Of a DNA stretch of 12,237 nucleotides, positions 1 through 7,375 are shown piece by piece. Made by a program: the position numbers and the translations under genes. Source of the stretch: Candidatus Thorarchaeota archaeon. Lineage in GTDB: Archaea > Asgardarchaeota > Thorarchaeia > Thorarchaeales > Thorarchaeaceae. The stretch's first letter is position 1. The number at the start of each line of letters is the position of its first letter. A model generated the notes under the pieces. That model was given only the letters and a program-made list of their open reading frames with translations, ran no database searches and had not been told where the DNA came from. The stretch spans positions 1-12,237 of the forward strand of contig JAEOSL010000106.1 of NCBI GenBank assembly GCA_016840385.1, read 5' to 3'.

Positions 1-1
1 T

Positions 2-79
2 ACTTTCTCATATCGTGAGAAACCTCAAACTATCATCAGGCTGCTTTGTCCCTTCATTGCGAACGGAGACAGGTGGTAA
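2..79 (+). CDS. Possible 3' end of an upstream gene (partial)
   Basis: Frame 2 is open from the first base to a TAA stop at 77-79, giving about 25 residues ending in ...ANGDRW. It would end 25 nt before the start of the UvrA-family gene, with that gene's ribosome binding site between them, which is the spacing of an operon. The fragment is too short to identify, and an open stretch of this length occurs easily by chance. I see no TATA-like promoter in the first 100 bases, which weakly favours read-through from an upstream gene. No function can be given. Confidence 0.22.
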   Translation, partial: TFSYREKPQTIIRLLCPFIANGDRW

Positions 80-90
80 AACTGATGTAG

Positions 91-95
91 GGAGG
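91..95 (+). promoter_or_regulatory. Ribosome binding site of the UvrA-family gene
   Basis: A full GGAGG Shine-Dalgarno core lies 9 nt before the ATG at 105. The reading frame is open further upstream (a GTG at 15), and two nearer ATGs at 97 and 101 are out of frame. The SD therefore fixes the start at 105, which also matches where UvrA homology begins. Confidence 0.75.
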
Positions 96-104
96 CATGA
101 ATGC

Positions 105-2936
105 ATGAGAGAACACATTAGTGTAGTTAATGCTAGAACGAATAATCTAAAGAACGTGTCAGTGGACATCCCCCGAGACAAGCTCACTGTTATTACAGGA
201 GTGTCGGGCTCTGGGAAAACTTCGCTAGCCTTTGACGTTATTTTTTCAGAAGGTCAACGCAAGTTCTTCGAATCTATGTCAGCAACTTCTCGAACAATGC
301 TACCGATGCTAGAACGAGCAGATGTTGATTCAATACTTGGACTCTCACCAGTCGTTGCTATACAGCAGAGGACTGGAACGCAGAACCCAAGATCATCAGT
401 TGGGAGTATGACGGATATCTCGAGCTACTTGAGAATACTCTTCTCAGTACTTGGACAGGCTCATTGCCCCTACTGTAACAAGAAGATCCAGACACGCAAC
501 GCAAACCAAATTGTTGATCACCTCATGACACTTCCCGAAGGGACCAGTGTCGAGATACTTGCTCCTGTGAACAAGTTCTATGATGAGGACTATCCTTACC
601 TGTTCGATGATATACGACAGAAAGGGTACAAGAGAATCAGAGTCGATGATGAACCCCACACGGTCAGCGAAGACCTAGAACTCGATGAGGAGAAAGACTA
701 TCGCATCGAAGTAGTTGTGGATAGAATCATCATCAAGAAAGACCTGTATCATCAGTTTGCACTATCAATAGAGAACGCAAAGGAAGTTGGAAGCGGCTTC
801 ATCAGGTTCGAGGTCTCTGACAAAGTACCTGTAGATATTCGACAGAAGTTCTACAAGTCCTTCGGATGTAAGGACCATCATATCCTGATGCACACACTTC
901 TCCCAGGAGCCTTCTCAGCAAACCTGCCTGACAATGCATGTCCTACATGTCTAGGTGTAGGGATGTTGATGAAGGCAGATGCTCGCTTGTTGATCGTAAA
1001 CCCGGAGAAGATCATAGCGAAGGGAGCAGTGCAATGGTATCCAAAGTATTGGATGTATAGTTTGAGTCAGCACTTAGGATTCGACTTGGATACTCCTTTC
1101 GGAGAGCTTCCTCAAGAAATACAGGACCAGTTCTTCCATGGAGTCGAGGAAGAGTTTATTCTACAGGAGCCCCCAGACTGGCCGAACAAGTATAGACATC
1201 GTGACGCCGGAAAGAAGGTTCGTTATGTGGGAATCTGCACTTGGCTTGATAGATTCTACAGGAACGACCGGAAGAAGGGTGAGCGCTATGAATGGTACAG
1301 GAAGTTTATGGCTGAACACACCTGTCCTGACTGTAGAGGTAAGAAACTCATCGCTCAGAGAATGTTGGTGACTGTTAGTAAGAAGAACATCGATGAGCTT
1401 GGTGAGTACTTTATCAATCATCTTCTTGATTATCTTGACTCGATTAAGATTCCTGAGGAGAAAGAGAAGGCAGGGAACCAAGTCATGTCCGAATTACGGA
1501 AACGAGTTCAACTTCTTGTCGACATCGGACTCTACTATCTACGACTGAACAGACGTGCCCGAACCTTGAGTGCTGGAGAAGCTCAGAGAATCAAGCTCTC
1601 GACTCAGCTAGGCTCTGAGCTCATGGGGATGTTGTATGTACTAGATGAACCATCAATCGGTTTGCATATGAGAGATTGTAACAGGATTATAGACATCCTC
1701 AAACGTCTCCGTGACACGGGGAACACAGTAATCGTGATAGAACACGACTTGGATACTATCAAGCAAGCAGACAATATTATCGAAATCGGTCCAGGCCCAG
1801 GTCTCCATGGTGGTGAGATTATGGCACAAGGACATTACGATGAGATAATAGACAACCCGAAGTTCCTGACAGGACACTACCTGACTGGAAAGAAAGAGAT
1901 TCCATATCTGGGCAAGGCTCGTAGTCCGAACGGCAAGTCGCTGAAGGTCATCGGAGCTCGCGAGAATAACCTGAAAGGCATAGATGTGGAGTTCCCGCTT
2001 GGAGTTTTCATCTGTATCACGGGGGTCTCAGGGAGCGGCAAAAGTACGCTCATCGAAGACGTACTCGGTAAGAAGATCATCCATGATATGAGAGACCTAC
2101 GAGTAATTCCAGGTAAGCTGGACAAACTAGAAGGAATCGAGAACATAGTGGATGTGCGCATTGTAGACCAGAGTCCAATCGGCAGAAGCTCCAGAAGTAT
2201 ACCTGCAACCTATGTAGGGTTCTTCGACAAGATTCGTCGGCTCTTCACAGACACACCAGAAGCACAAGAGCGTGGATACAAGATTGGAAGATTCAGCTTT
2301 AACTCTACTGAGGGACGCTGTTCAGAGTGCACCGGTGACGGTCTTGTGAAGATCGAGCTTCAGTATATGCCAGATATTCAGACTGTATGTCCTGTTTGCA
2401 AAGGTGCAAGGTTCTGTGAAGAAGTGCTTGAGATCAAGTACAATGGAAAGAGCCTCGGTGATATCTTGGACATGACGGTAGAAGAGGCAAACGAGTTCTT
2501 CAAGAACACTCGACTCATCCGTCACAAAACACAGACAATGATGGACCTCGGTCTGGGATATCTGAAACTGGGACAGCCAGCTCCGACAATGAGTGGTGGG
2601 GAATCGCAACGAATCAAGCTCGCTAAGGAGCTTGGTAAGCTGAAGAAGCTGAAGGACAACCTGTACATCATGGATGAACCTAGTGTTGGTTTGCACATGG
2701 AGGACATTCAGATGCTTCTGAAGACCATCAACAAGCTGGTGGACGCAGGGAACACGGTCATTGTCATCGAACACCATCTGGACATCATCAAGTCGGCAGA
2801 TTGGGTGATAGATCTTGGACCTGAAGGTGGAGCAGAAGGCGGCGAAGTGATCGTTGAAGGAACCGTAGAGGACATCATCAAGTGTGAGAAGTCTTACACT
2901 GGCAAGTTCCTCCAGAACGTTGTGGAGACCTCCTAG
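105..2936 (+). CDS. uvrA: UvrA-family excinuclease ABC subunit A (divergent)
   Basis: Tandem ABC ATPase of the UvrA family, 943 aa, the normal UvrA length. Canonical UvrA dimers scan DNA for helix distortions and load UvrB in nucleotide excision repair. Seen here: Walker A at 32-39 (GVSGSGKT) and 640-647 (GVSGSGKS); signatures LSAGE at 488-492 and MSGGE at 829-833; Walker B/Glu at D514-E515 and D857-E858; CxxC pairs at 121/124, 279/282, 407/410, 739/742 and 762/765. The region at about 131-235 resembles the UvrB-binding domain. Deviations from canonical UvrA: the usual YARQFL stretch is TSRTML (61-66), the first signature has Ala for Gly, and the N-terminal zinc finger has C255-x2-H258 where two Cys are expected. 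Start chosen at ATG 105 (GGAGG 9 nt upstream), not the in-frame GTG at 15. A nucleotidyltransferase gene follows after 20 nt. Family membership is near certain; whether it does classical repair or is a specialised paralogue is open. Confidence 0.93.
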   Translation: MREHISVVNARTNNLKNVSVDIPRDKLTVITGVSGSGKTSLAFDVIFSEGQRKFFESMSATSRTMLPMLERADVDSILGLSPVVAIQQRTGTQNPRSSVGSMTDISSYLRILFSVLGQAHCPYCNKKIQTRNANQIVDHLMTLPEGTSVEILAPVNKFYDEDYPYLFDDIRQKGYKRIRVDDEPHTVSEDLELDEEKDYRIEVVVDRIIIKKDLYHQFALSIENAKEVGSGFIRFEVSDKVPVDIRQKFYKSFGCKDHHILMHTLLPGAFSANLPDNACPTCLGVGMLMKADARLLIVNPEKIIAKGAVQWYPKYWMYSLSQHLGFDLDTPFGELPQEIQDQFFHGVEEEFILQEPPDWPNKYRHRDAGKKVRYVGICTWLDRFYRNDRKKGERYEWYRKFMAEHTCPDCRGKKLIAQRMLVTVSKKNIDELGEYFINHLLDYLDSIKIPEEKEKAGNQVMSELRKRVQLLVDIGLYYLRLNRRARTLSAGEAQRIKLSTQLGSELMGMLYVLDEPSIGLHMRDCNRIIDILKRLRDTGNTVIVIEHDLDTIKQADNIIEIGPGPGLHGGEIMAQGHYDEIIDNPKFLTGHYLTGKKEIPYLGKARSPNGKSLKVIGARENNLKGIDVEFPLGVFICITGVSGSGKSTLIEDVLGKKIIHDMRDLRVIPGKLDKLEGIENIVDVRIVDQSPIGRSSRSIPATYVGFFDKIRRLFTDTPEAQERGYKIGRFSFNSTEGRCSECTGDGLVKIELQYMPDIQTVCPVCKGARFCEEVLEIKYNGKSLGDILDMTVEEANEFFKNTRLIRHKTQTMMDLGLGYLKLGQPAPTMSGGESQRIKLAKELGKLKKLKDNLYIMDEPSVGLHMEDIQMLLKTINKLVDAGNTVIVIEHHLDIIKSADWVIDLGPEGGAEGGEVIVEGTVEDIIKCEKSYTGKFLQNVVETS

Positions 2937-2942
2937 GTCAAC

Positions 2943-2947
2943 AGGAG
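2943..2947 (+). promoter_or_regulatory. Ribosome binding site of the double nucleotidyltransferase gene
   Basis: AGGAG lies between the uvrA stop (ending 2936) and the next gene, 9 nt before ATG 2957. The in-frame TTG codons at 2948 and 2951 abut it and are too close to be served by it, so ATG 2957 is the likely start. Confidence 0.65.
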
Positions 2948-2956
2948 TTGTTGCAT

Positions 2957-4852
2957 ATGGAAGATCCACAAGTCAGGAAGCAGTTTGATGAAGCACTCAC
3001 TCGATTCATCGAACGAGCAAAGGAAGACAAACGGGTTCTTGCTATCATTGTCTATGGTAGCATGGCCTATGATGAAGTCACTGAGCGGTCGAACATCAAT
3101 GCTCATGTTATCGTAGATGAAGGGCAAAATAGGCATGCTAGACTCACAGAGTTTGGAATACCAATAGATGTTCATATCCTAGGCAAGAACGGTTTCATGC
3201 GGCATTATTCACATCCCAGAGGAAGAGGAATGGTCCAGGTCCTCGCATATAGTAAGCTGGTCTTCTCCCGAGATTGTTCTTTCACGGACTGGTACAAGAA
3301 TATGAACAGGAATGTAGGAGAGGGCGATAAAGTATACGTGCAGATGTTGTACTTCATGGCAACCAAGTACGACTTTCAGAAGGCTGAGAAGTACCTCTAC
3401 ATCAAAGAGGATCTAGCTCATAGCTTTCACTTCTTCCTTCATGGGCTTAGTGAGCTAGGATACCTGTTGTGCTACATGAACAATGTTTGGCCTCCTCGAG
3501 AAGTGATTCTCAAGGGAAGAGACTTTGAACCAGAACTATTCTCCAAGATCTATGATGACCTCATCGATACAAAGGTCACAAAGGAGTCGTTGGACAAGGC
3601 ACTCCATCTTGCCTATGAATTCATGGACTCCATCGATCTGGAGATGCACAAACCAGTCCTTGATTATATCTCTGATGAAGGAGGGACAGCATCACAGACA
3701 GACATCCTGACAAGGTTTGGCCCACGAGGGATGCGATTCTTTGAGGCTGAACATCTCCACAGACGAAGGATTCTACGACGAACAATCACACCTGTGAAGC
3801 TCACGAAGAAGGGAGTTGTCGAGTACAATGAACCTCTCTACCACTTCAGTTGGGACTCATTCGACCCTAGCGAGGTTATACCAACGAGAGTTGGACCTGC
3901 TGATGTTGAGAGAAAACGTGTACATGCAGACTACCAGAGTGCTATAGATGAACTTGTCAAGAAAGCAGAAGCCGATGAATATGTCCTAAATCTCATGGTT
4001 GCAGGAAGTCTATCATATGATACTGTATGGGAAAAGTCTGACATTGACTTCATGATGATCGTTAAAGATGAGCCATATAGAATACATCGAGTCTTCATTG
4101 AGAAAGATGCTATCTTGGAAGGAGAAGTTGTGACTAGAGACCACTTCAGGAGAGGAACCAACAGAGTGAAGGATGGAAGTATCTTCCACTCATACTTCTC
4201 TAAAAGTAAGTTACTCTTCTCCAGAGACGATACAATCATGGACTACTATGAAGATGTGCAGAATATGGGTGCTCGAGATGTGGAGGACCTCCTGTTCTTG
4301 AACTACATCTTCTGCAAGGACCTCATCAACAAGGCATACAAGGCACTCTATGTGAAAGAGGACCCCCACTTCGCACTGATCTTCATGATGCCTGGAATTC
4401 GGCGGATGGCGAACATCGAAGTACTTCTCAATAGAGGAATACCTCTCCGAGAATCAACAGCACAGGCTCTAGAATATAATCCAGAGTTCTTCAAGTCTAT
4501 CTTCACAGACCTTGTTCATACCCCTGAGAAGACATGGGATGTATTGAAAGAGGTCCTTGAGAAGATGGAGAACTATCTCGATGAACATCTCAGAAACTTT
4601 GCGCAACCTGTCCTGCGACTGTTAGAGAAGGAGCAGGAGATGACCCACTACGACCTCAAGTCACACTTCAGTGACATCAGTTTAGCAGTAGACATGCGAG
4701 AGTTGGTAGAGATGGGATTAGTTCGTCAGACTGAGGCACCTTTCAGATTCACTAAGAAGAGCTCTGCAGAGATGATACAGCCTGCATATCAACTGGTTAC
4801 TAGTGACACTGAGCCAGAGATATTCGTTGAGGATTCAATGGTGTTAATGTAG
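2957..4852 (+). CDS. Tandem-duplicated nucleotidyltransferase with winged-helix domains
   Basis: A 631-aa protein made of two homologous units, each a Pol-beta-superfamily nucleotidyltransferase (NTase) fold, a helical region and a C-terminal winged helix. Unit 1: NTase motif GS at 34-35, helices to about 230, winged helix about 231-297. Unit 2: GS at 350-351, winged helix about 548-616. Both units share FSRD, LYxKED and similar Pro-containing helical and wing segments. Unit 2 keeps the catalytic pattern (SDIDF, D362 and D364; E390 at the likely third acidic site). In unit 1 the same place reads SNINA (N46, N48), so both catalytic Asp are lost, although D71 remains. The expected reaction is NMP transfer to a small molecule, RNA or protein; the substrate is unknown. 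The helical part resembles the KNTase C-terminal/HEPN type of bundle, but I see no HEPN R-x4-6-H motif. It lies 20 nt after uvrA, so co-transcription is likely. Start at ATG 2957 because AGGAG lies 9 nt upstream. Confidence 0.85.
   Translation: MEDPQVRKQFDEALTRFIERAKEDKRVLAIIVYGSMAYDEVTERSNINAHVIVDEGQNRHARLTEFGIPIDVHILGKNGFMRHYSHPRGRGMVQVLAYSKLVFSRDCSFTDWYKNMNRNVGEGDKVYVQMLYFMATKYDFQKAEKYLYIKEDLAHSFHFFLHGLSELGYLLCYMNNVWPPREVILKGRDFEPELFSKIYDDLIDTKVTKESLDKALHLAYEFMDSIDLEMHKPVLDYISDEGGTASQTDILTRFGPRGMRFFEAEHLHRRRILRRTITPVKLTKKGVVEYNEPLYHFSWDSFDPSEVIPTRVGPADVERKRVHADYQSAIDELVKKAEADEYVLNLMVAGSLSYDTVWEKSDIDFMMIVKDEPYRIHRVFIEKDAILEGEVVTRDHFRRGTNRVKDGSIFHSYFSKSKLLFSRDDTIMDYYEDVQNMGARDVEDLLFLNYIFCKDLINKAYKALYVKEDPHFALIFMMPGIRRMANIEVLLNRGIPLRESTAQALEYNPEFFKSIFTDLVHTPEKTWDVLKEVLEKMENYLDEHLRNFAQPVLRLLEKEQEMTHYDLKSHFSDISLAVDMRELVEMGLVRQTEAPFRFTKKSSAEMIQPAYQLVTSDTEPEIFVEDSMVLM
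2996..4810 (+). repeat. Protein-level tandem duplication inside the nucleotidyltransferase gene
   Basis: Residues about 14-297 and 325-618 are two copies of one NTase/helical/winged-helix unit. Anchors: YGSMAYDEVTERSNIN against AGSLSYDTVWEKSDID; LVFSRD against LLFSRD; YLYIKED against ALYVKED; EPLYHF against QPAYQL. The copies are well diverged, so the duplication is old and not a DNA-level direct repeat. Confidence 0.8.
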
Positions 4853-4862
4853 ATAGTATCAG

Positions 4863-4903
4863 ACATTCCATGATTCGTTCATGGAATGTTCTCTCTCTTT
4901 TTT
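4863..4903 (+). terminator. Hairpin plus T-tract terminator between convergent genes
   Basis: A perfect 11-bp inverted repeat, ACATTCCATGA (4863-4873) and TCATGGAATGT (4879-4889), encloses a 5-nt loop, TTCGT. A pyrimidine-rich run ending in six T (4898-4903) follows. It starts 10 nt after the nucleotidyltransferase stop and lies 14 nt past the end of purH on the other strand. The T-tract is on the plus strand, so it most clearly ends the uvrA operon. The hairpin itself is symmetric and could also affect the 3' end of the purH transcript. Confidence 0.7.
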
Positions 4904-6400
4904 CTAATGCATGAATGCTCGAACCTCAGACCACACAAAGACAATGCCAGCATCATTTGCAGCAGTGATAGACTGGGCGTCTCGTATCGAACCTCCAGGA
5001 GCAATAACTGCAGATACACCTTTTTCAGTAACAGCATCGATTGAGTCACGATAGGGGAAGAACGCATCAGAGGCCATCACAGCACCTTCTGACCGTTCAC
5101 CTGCACGTTTGAGTGCAAGTTCAACCGCACCAATACGTGAGGTTTGACCCATTCCAACTCCGAGAGTTTTAGTCCCAGTACTGATTACAGCAGCATTCGA
5201 CTTTGCATATTTGACAATCTTCCAAGCAAACATTAGTTCCTTCAGAACTTGAGCCGAGGGTTGTTTATCGGAAACAACTTTGAGATCTTTCTCTGAGATT
5301 ATGTGTGAATCGGATGGTTGAACAAGAATACCGTTTGGAACTAATCTAGTGGTTAGGTCTGGAATCGTATAATCATTAAAGGTGCAGAGTATCAATTTCT
5401 TCTTCTTGGTTAGAACTTCAAGAGACCCCTTTTCATACTCTGGAGCAATCACGGCATCAACAAACATTGCATTGAGTTTCTTTGCCAGGGGTTCAGTGAT
5501 GGGTCTATTGAATCCCATAACAGATCCAAATGCGGAGAGGTTGTCGGTTGCAAATGCATCATCAAATGCAGACTCAATGTCATCAGAAGATGAGACACCA
5601 CAAGGACTTGTGTGTTTGATGATAGCACATGTGGGATTATCGAGCTCTGAAAGAACACCAATAGCAGATGTGAAATCAACTAGATTGTTGTATGAAACCT
5701 TCTTTCCATGAATCTGCTTGTAGAAGGGGGATGAACCAGGCGCAAGATAGTACTTTGCTTCTTGATGCCAGTTCTCGCCATAGCGCAATTCTTGCGGATT
5801 GTCCAAACCCATAACGAAACTAGATGACCACTCAACATCAGATGAAAGGTATCGACTGATTGTGATGTCGTATTTTGCTGTGTGATGAAACGCTTTGATA
5901 GCAAGTTCCTTTCTCAGTTCTTCAGTGATTGAGTCTTCACATATTGCAGTTGCAACTCTCTCATAGTCCGAAGGAGAAGAAACAACCAACACTTCATGGT
6001 AGTTCTTTGCAGCTGCTCTGAGCAAAGTTACGCCACCAATATCGATGTTCTCTATCGCATCTGACAATTCGTGCTTCTTTGAGATAACCTGTTCAAATGG
6101 ATACATATTGGACACAACGAGACCTATTGGTTGGAGATCCATCTTTTCAATCTCTGATTTCTGCTCAATAGTTCCCAGAATCCCACCCATTACTTTCGGA
6201 TGAAGAGTCTTGACTCTACCTCCCAAGATTTCAGGATAGTTTGTGAAATCTGAAACTTTAGTGACAGGGATACTAGATTCTTCAAGTAGCATTGCTGTCT
6301 TTCCCGTACTGATGAAATCAAAATGAGAAGATACGGTCTCACAAAATTTGACGATTCCCTCTTTGTCAAAGACGCTGATTATTGCGTGTCTTCTTTCCAA
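4904..6400 (-). CDS. purH: Bifunctional AICAR transformylase / IMP cyclohydrolase
   Basis: Catalyses the last two steps of de novo IMP synthesis: formylation of AICAR by 10-formyl-THF, then ring closure of FAICAR. The protein is 498 aa, slightly shorter than the usual 510-530. The N-terminal cyclohydrolase (MGS-like) domain, about 1-135, shows ISVFDKEGI (8-16), STGKTA (31-36), GRVKTLHPKVMGGIL (61-75), NMYPF (98-102) and IDIGGVTLLRAAAKN (119-133). The transformylase domain, about 136-498, shows LRYGENWHQEA (205-215), the catalytic Lys-His in IKHTSPCG (K262, H263), SAFGSVMGFNRP, KSN with N402, and ASDAFFPYRD (443-452). No key residue is missing. Start is TTG 6400: homology begins within a few residues, no in-frame ATG lies just upstream, and the next Met would remove the conserved N-terminus. 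The SD is weak at best. No other purine genes are visible. It is third in a same-strand series after the LRR and SDR genes, 84 nt past the SDR stop. Confidence 0.96.
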   Translation of the reverse strand: MERRHAIISVFDKEGIVKFCETVSSHFDFISTGKTAMLLEESSIPVTKVSDFTNYPEILGGRVKTLHPKVMGGILGTIEQKSEIEKMDLQPIGLVVSNMYPFEQVISKKHELSDAIENIDIGGVTLLRAAAKNYHEVLVVSSPSDYERVATAICEDSITEELRKELAIKAFHHTAKYDITISRYLSSDVEWSSSFVMGLDNPQELRYGENWHQEAKYYLAPGSSPFYKQIHGKKVSYNNLVDFTSAIGVLSELDNPTCAIIKHTSPCGVSSSDDIESAFDDAFATDNLSAFGSVMGFNRPITEPLAKKLNAMFVDAVIAPEYEKGSLEVLTKKKKLILCTFNDYTIPDLTTRLVPNGILVQPSDSHIISEKDLKVVSDKQPSAQVLKELMFAWKIVKYAKSNAAVISTGTKTLGVGMGQTSRIGAVELALKRAGERSEGAVMASDAFFPYRDSIDAVTEKGVSAVIAPGGSIRDAQSITAANDAGIVFVWSEVRAFMH

Positions 6401-6454
6401 TAGACAACACCATCAAAGTTGGTGGAACACTCGTTCGCTCATTTACATCCACAT

Positions 6455-6475
6455 AAAAATTGATTGCTCAATTTT
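6455..6475 (-). terminator. Possible weak terminator after the SDR gene
   Basis: AAAATTGA (6456-6463) and TCAATTTT (6468-6475) form a perfect 8-bp AT-rich stem with a 4-nt loop. Read on the minus strand it begins 9 nt after the SDR stop, and the 3' arm runs into five T. This would suit partial U-tract termination between the SDR and purH. The same T-rich stretch (TTTTTATG, about 55 nt before the purH start) could instead be a TATA-like element for purH. The stem is AT-rich and weak. Confidence 0.3.
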
Positions 6476-6484
6476 GTGAGTTCA

Positions 6485-7297
6485 TCAGAAACCTAGAAGT
6501 GATTCTCTCTTAGCTACCGAGTCTATTATACCTCCACCATCTACATTGATGACTTCACCAACAATGTAACTGGCACCTTTAGATGCGAGAAATACGACAG
6601 TTTCAGCTATGTCCTCAGGTTCTCCAACTCTCTTCAGGGGCACTTCGACATTGATGTAGCTCTTTACCTTTTCTAGAGTCCATCCTGTTGCCTTTTTGGC
6701 CATTTCTTCAGGTTCCCAAGTACGGATTAATCCAGGAGTAATACAGTTGACATTGATTCCGAAGGGAGCGAGGTCTCCAGCCAGACCCAGAGTCAATCCA
6801 ATGATTCCAGCCTTGCTTGCAGGGTATTGCACTCCAGAAGAGAGGCTGCCATTGGTTCCAGCACCACTAGAGATGTTGATGATCTTCCCATATTTCTTAG
6901 GAATCATCTTAGCGGCACAAGCCCTTGCAAAATTGAATGTCCCTGTAAGATTCACTGCAATGACCTTGTCCCAGGTCTCTTGGGATGTTTCTGTTACGAT
7001 TGCATACCCACCTGAGATGTAAGCATTGTTTACAAGAATGTCAATTCGACCGAATTTCTCAAAAACATCTTCAACCATAGTGTCTACAGCTTTCTCATCA
7101 GAAACATCTACCGTGTAAGCCACAGCACCGAATCCTTTTGCTTTGATATCTGTAGCGACTTTCTCTGCGCCTTCGCCATTAATGTCAACGATTACAGCGG
7201 TTGCGCCGCGCCTTGCAAATGCCCACGCAGTTGCTGCTCCAATTCCACGAGCCGCACCTGTGACAATTGCCACGTGATCTTTGAATTCCACATTCAT
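6485..7297 (-). CDS. Short-chain dehydrogenase/reductase (SDR), FabG-like
   Basis: Classical SDR, 270 aa from ATG 7297, a cytosolic Rossmann-fold NAD(P)-dependent oxidoreductase. Numbering from this ATG: TGAARGIG cofactor loop at 13-20; an Asp after strand beta-2 (VDIN, D38), which favours NAD(H) over NADP(H); NNA at 90-92; Asn in AVNL (N116); Ser in NISSG (S144); YPASK with catalytic Tyr158 and Lys162; PGL at 188-190; and the usual C-terminal DGGG, followed by about 15 extra residues. The substrate cannot be read from the sequence; relatives include 3-oxoacyl-ACP reductases and sugar or alcohol dehydrogenases. An in-frame TTG at 7306 would add three residues. I prefer the ATG because GGAG lies just before it, although the 3-nt spacing is short. 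It lies 78 nt after the LRR gene and 84 nt before purH on the same strand. Confidence 0.92.
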   Translation of the reverse strand: MNVEFKDHVAIVTGAARGIGAATAWAFARRGATAVIVDINGEGAEKVATDIKAKGFGAVAYTVDVSDEKAVDTMVEDVFEKFGRIDILVNNAYISGGYAIVTETSQETWDKVIAVNLTGTFNFARACAAKMIPKKYGKIINISSGAGTNGSLSSGVQYPASKAGIIGLTLGLAGDLAPFGINVNCITPGLIRTWEPEEMAKKATGWTLEKVKSYINVEVPLKRVGEPEDIAETVVFLASKGASYIVGEVINVDGGGIIDSVAKRESLLGF

Positions 7298-7375
7298 CTT
7301 CTCCAATAATTAGTGACTACTGAAAACGAATTATGGTTATCCACTATTAGAAATTAGCGAATCCATCATTCAGTA

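Noticed and set aside
15..104. N-terminal extension of the UvrA protein from the in-frame GTG at 15.
   Set aside because: The extra 30 residues have no UvrA homology, and a GGAGG site at the right distance marks the ATG at 105.
1161..1481. A 106-codon minus-strand frame inside the UvrA gene.
   Set aside because: Antisense shadow of a conserved region with no SD and no recognisable protein features.
2322..2969. A 215-codon open frame on the minus strand opposite the 3' part of the UvrA gene.
   Set aside because: It lies antisense to strongly conserved UvrA sequence, is Cys/His/Leu-rich without recognisable motifs, and is explained by the codon use of the real gene.
3350..3650. HEPN toxin domain next to the nucleotidyltransferase fold, as in MNT/HEPN toxin-antitoxin pairs.
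   Set aside because: The helical segments fit the general shape, but I find no R-x4-6-H motif in either unit, and the domains are fused rather than in separate genes.
5382..5711. A 109-codon plus-strand frame opposite purH.
   Set aside because: Shadow of the conserved transformylase domain; no independent support.
6401..6484. Riboswitch or purine-responsive leader upstream of purH.
   Set aside because: Only 84 bases with a 5-bp CACCA/TGGTG pairing and an AT-rich hairpin; nothing resembling a conserved aptamer core.
7307..7375. TATA-like sequence for the SDR gene between the LRR and SDR genes.
   Set aside because: AT-rich stretches such as TTCTAATAG are present but none matches well enough at a convincing distance; co-transcription with the LRR gene is equally possible.
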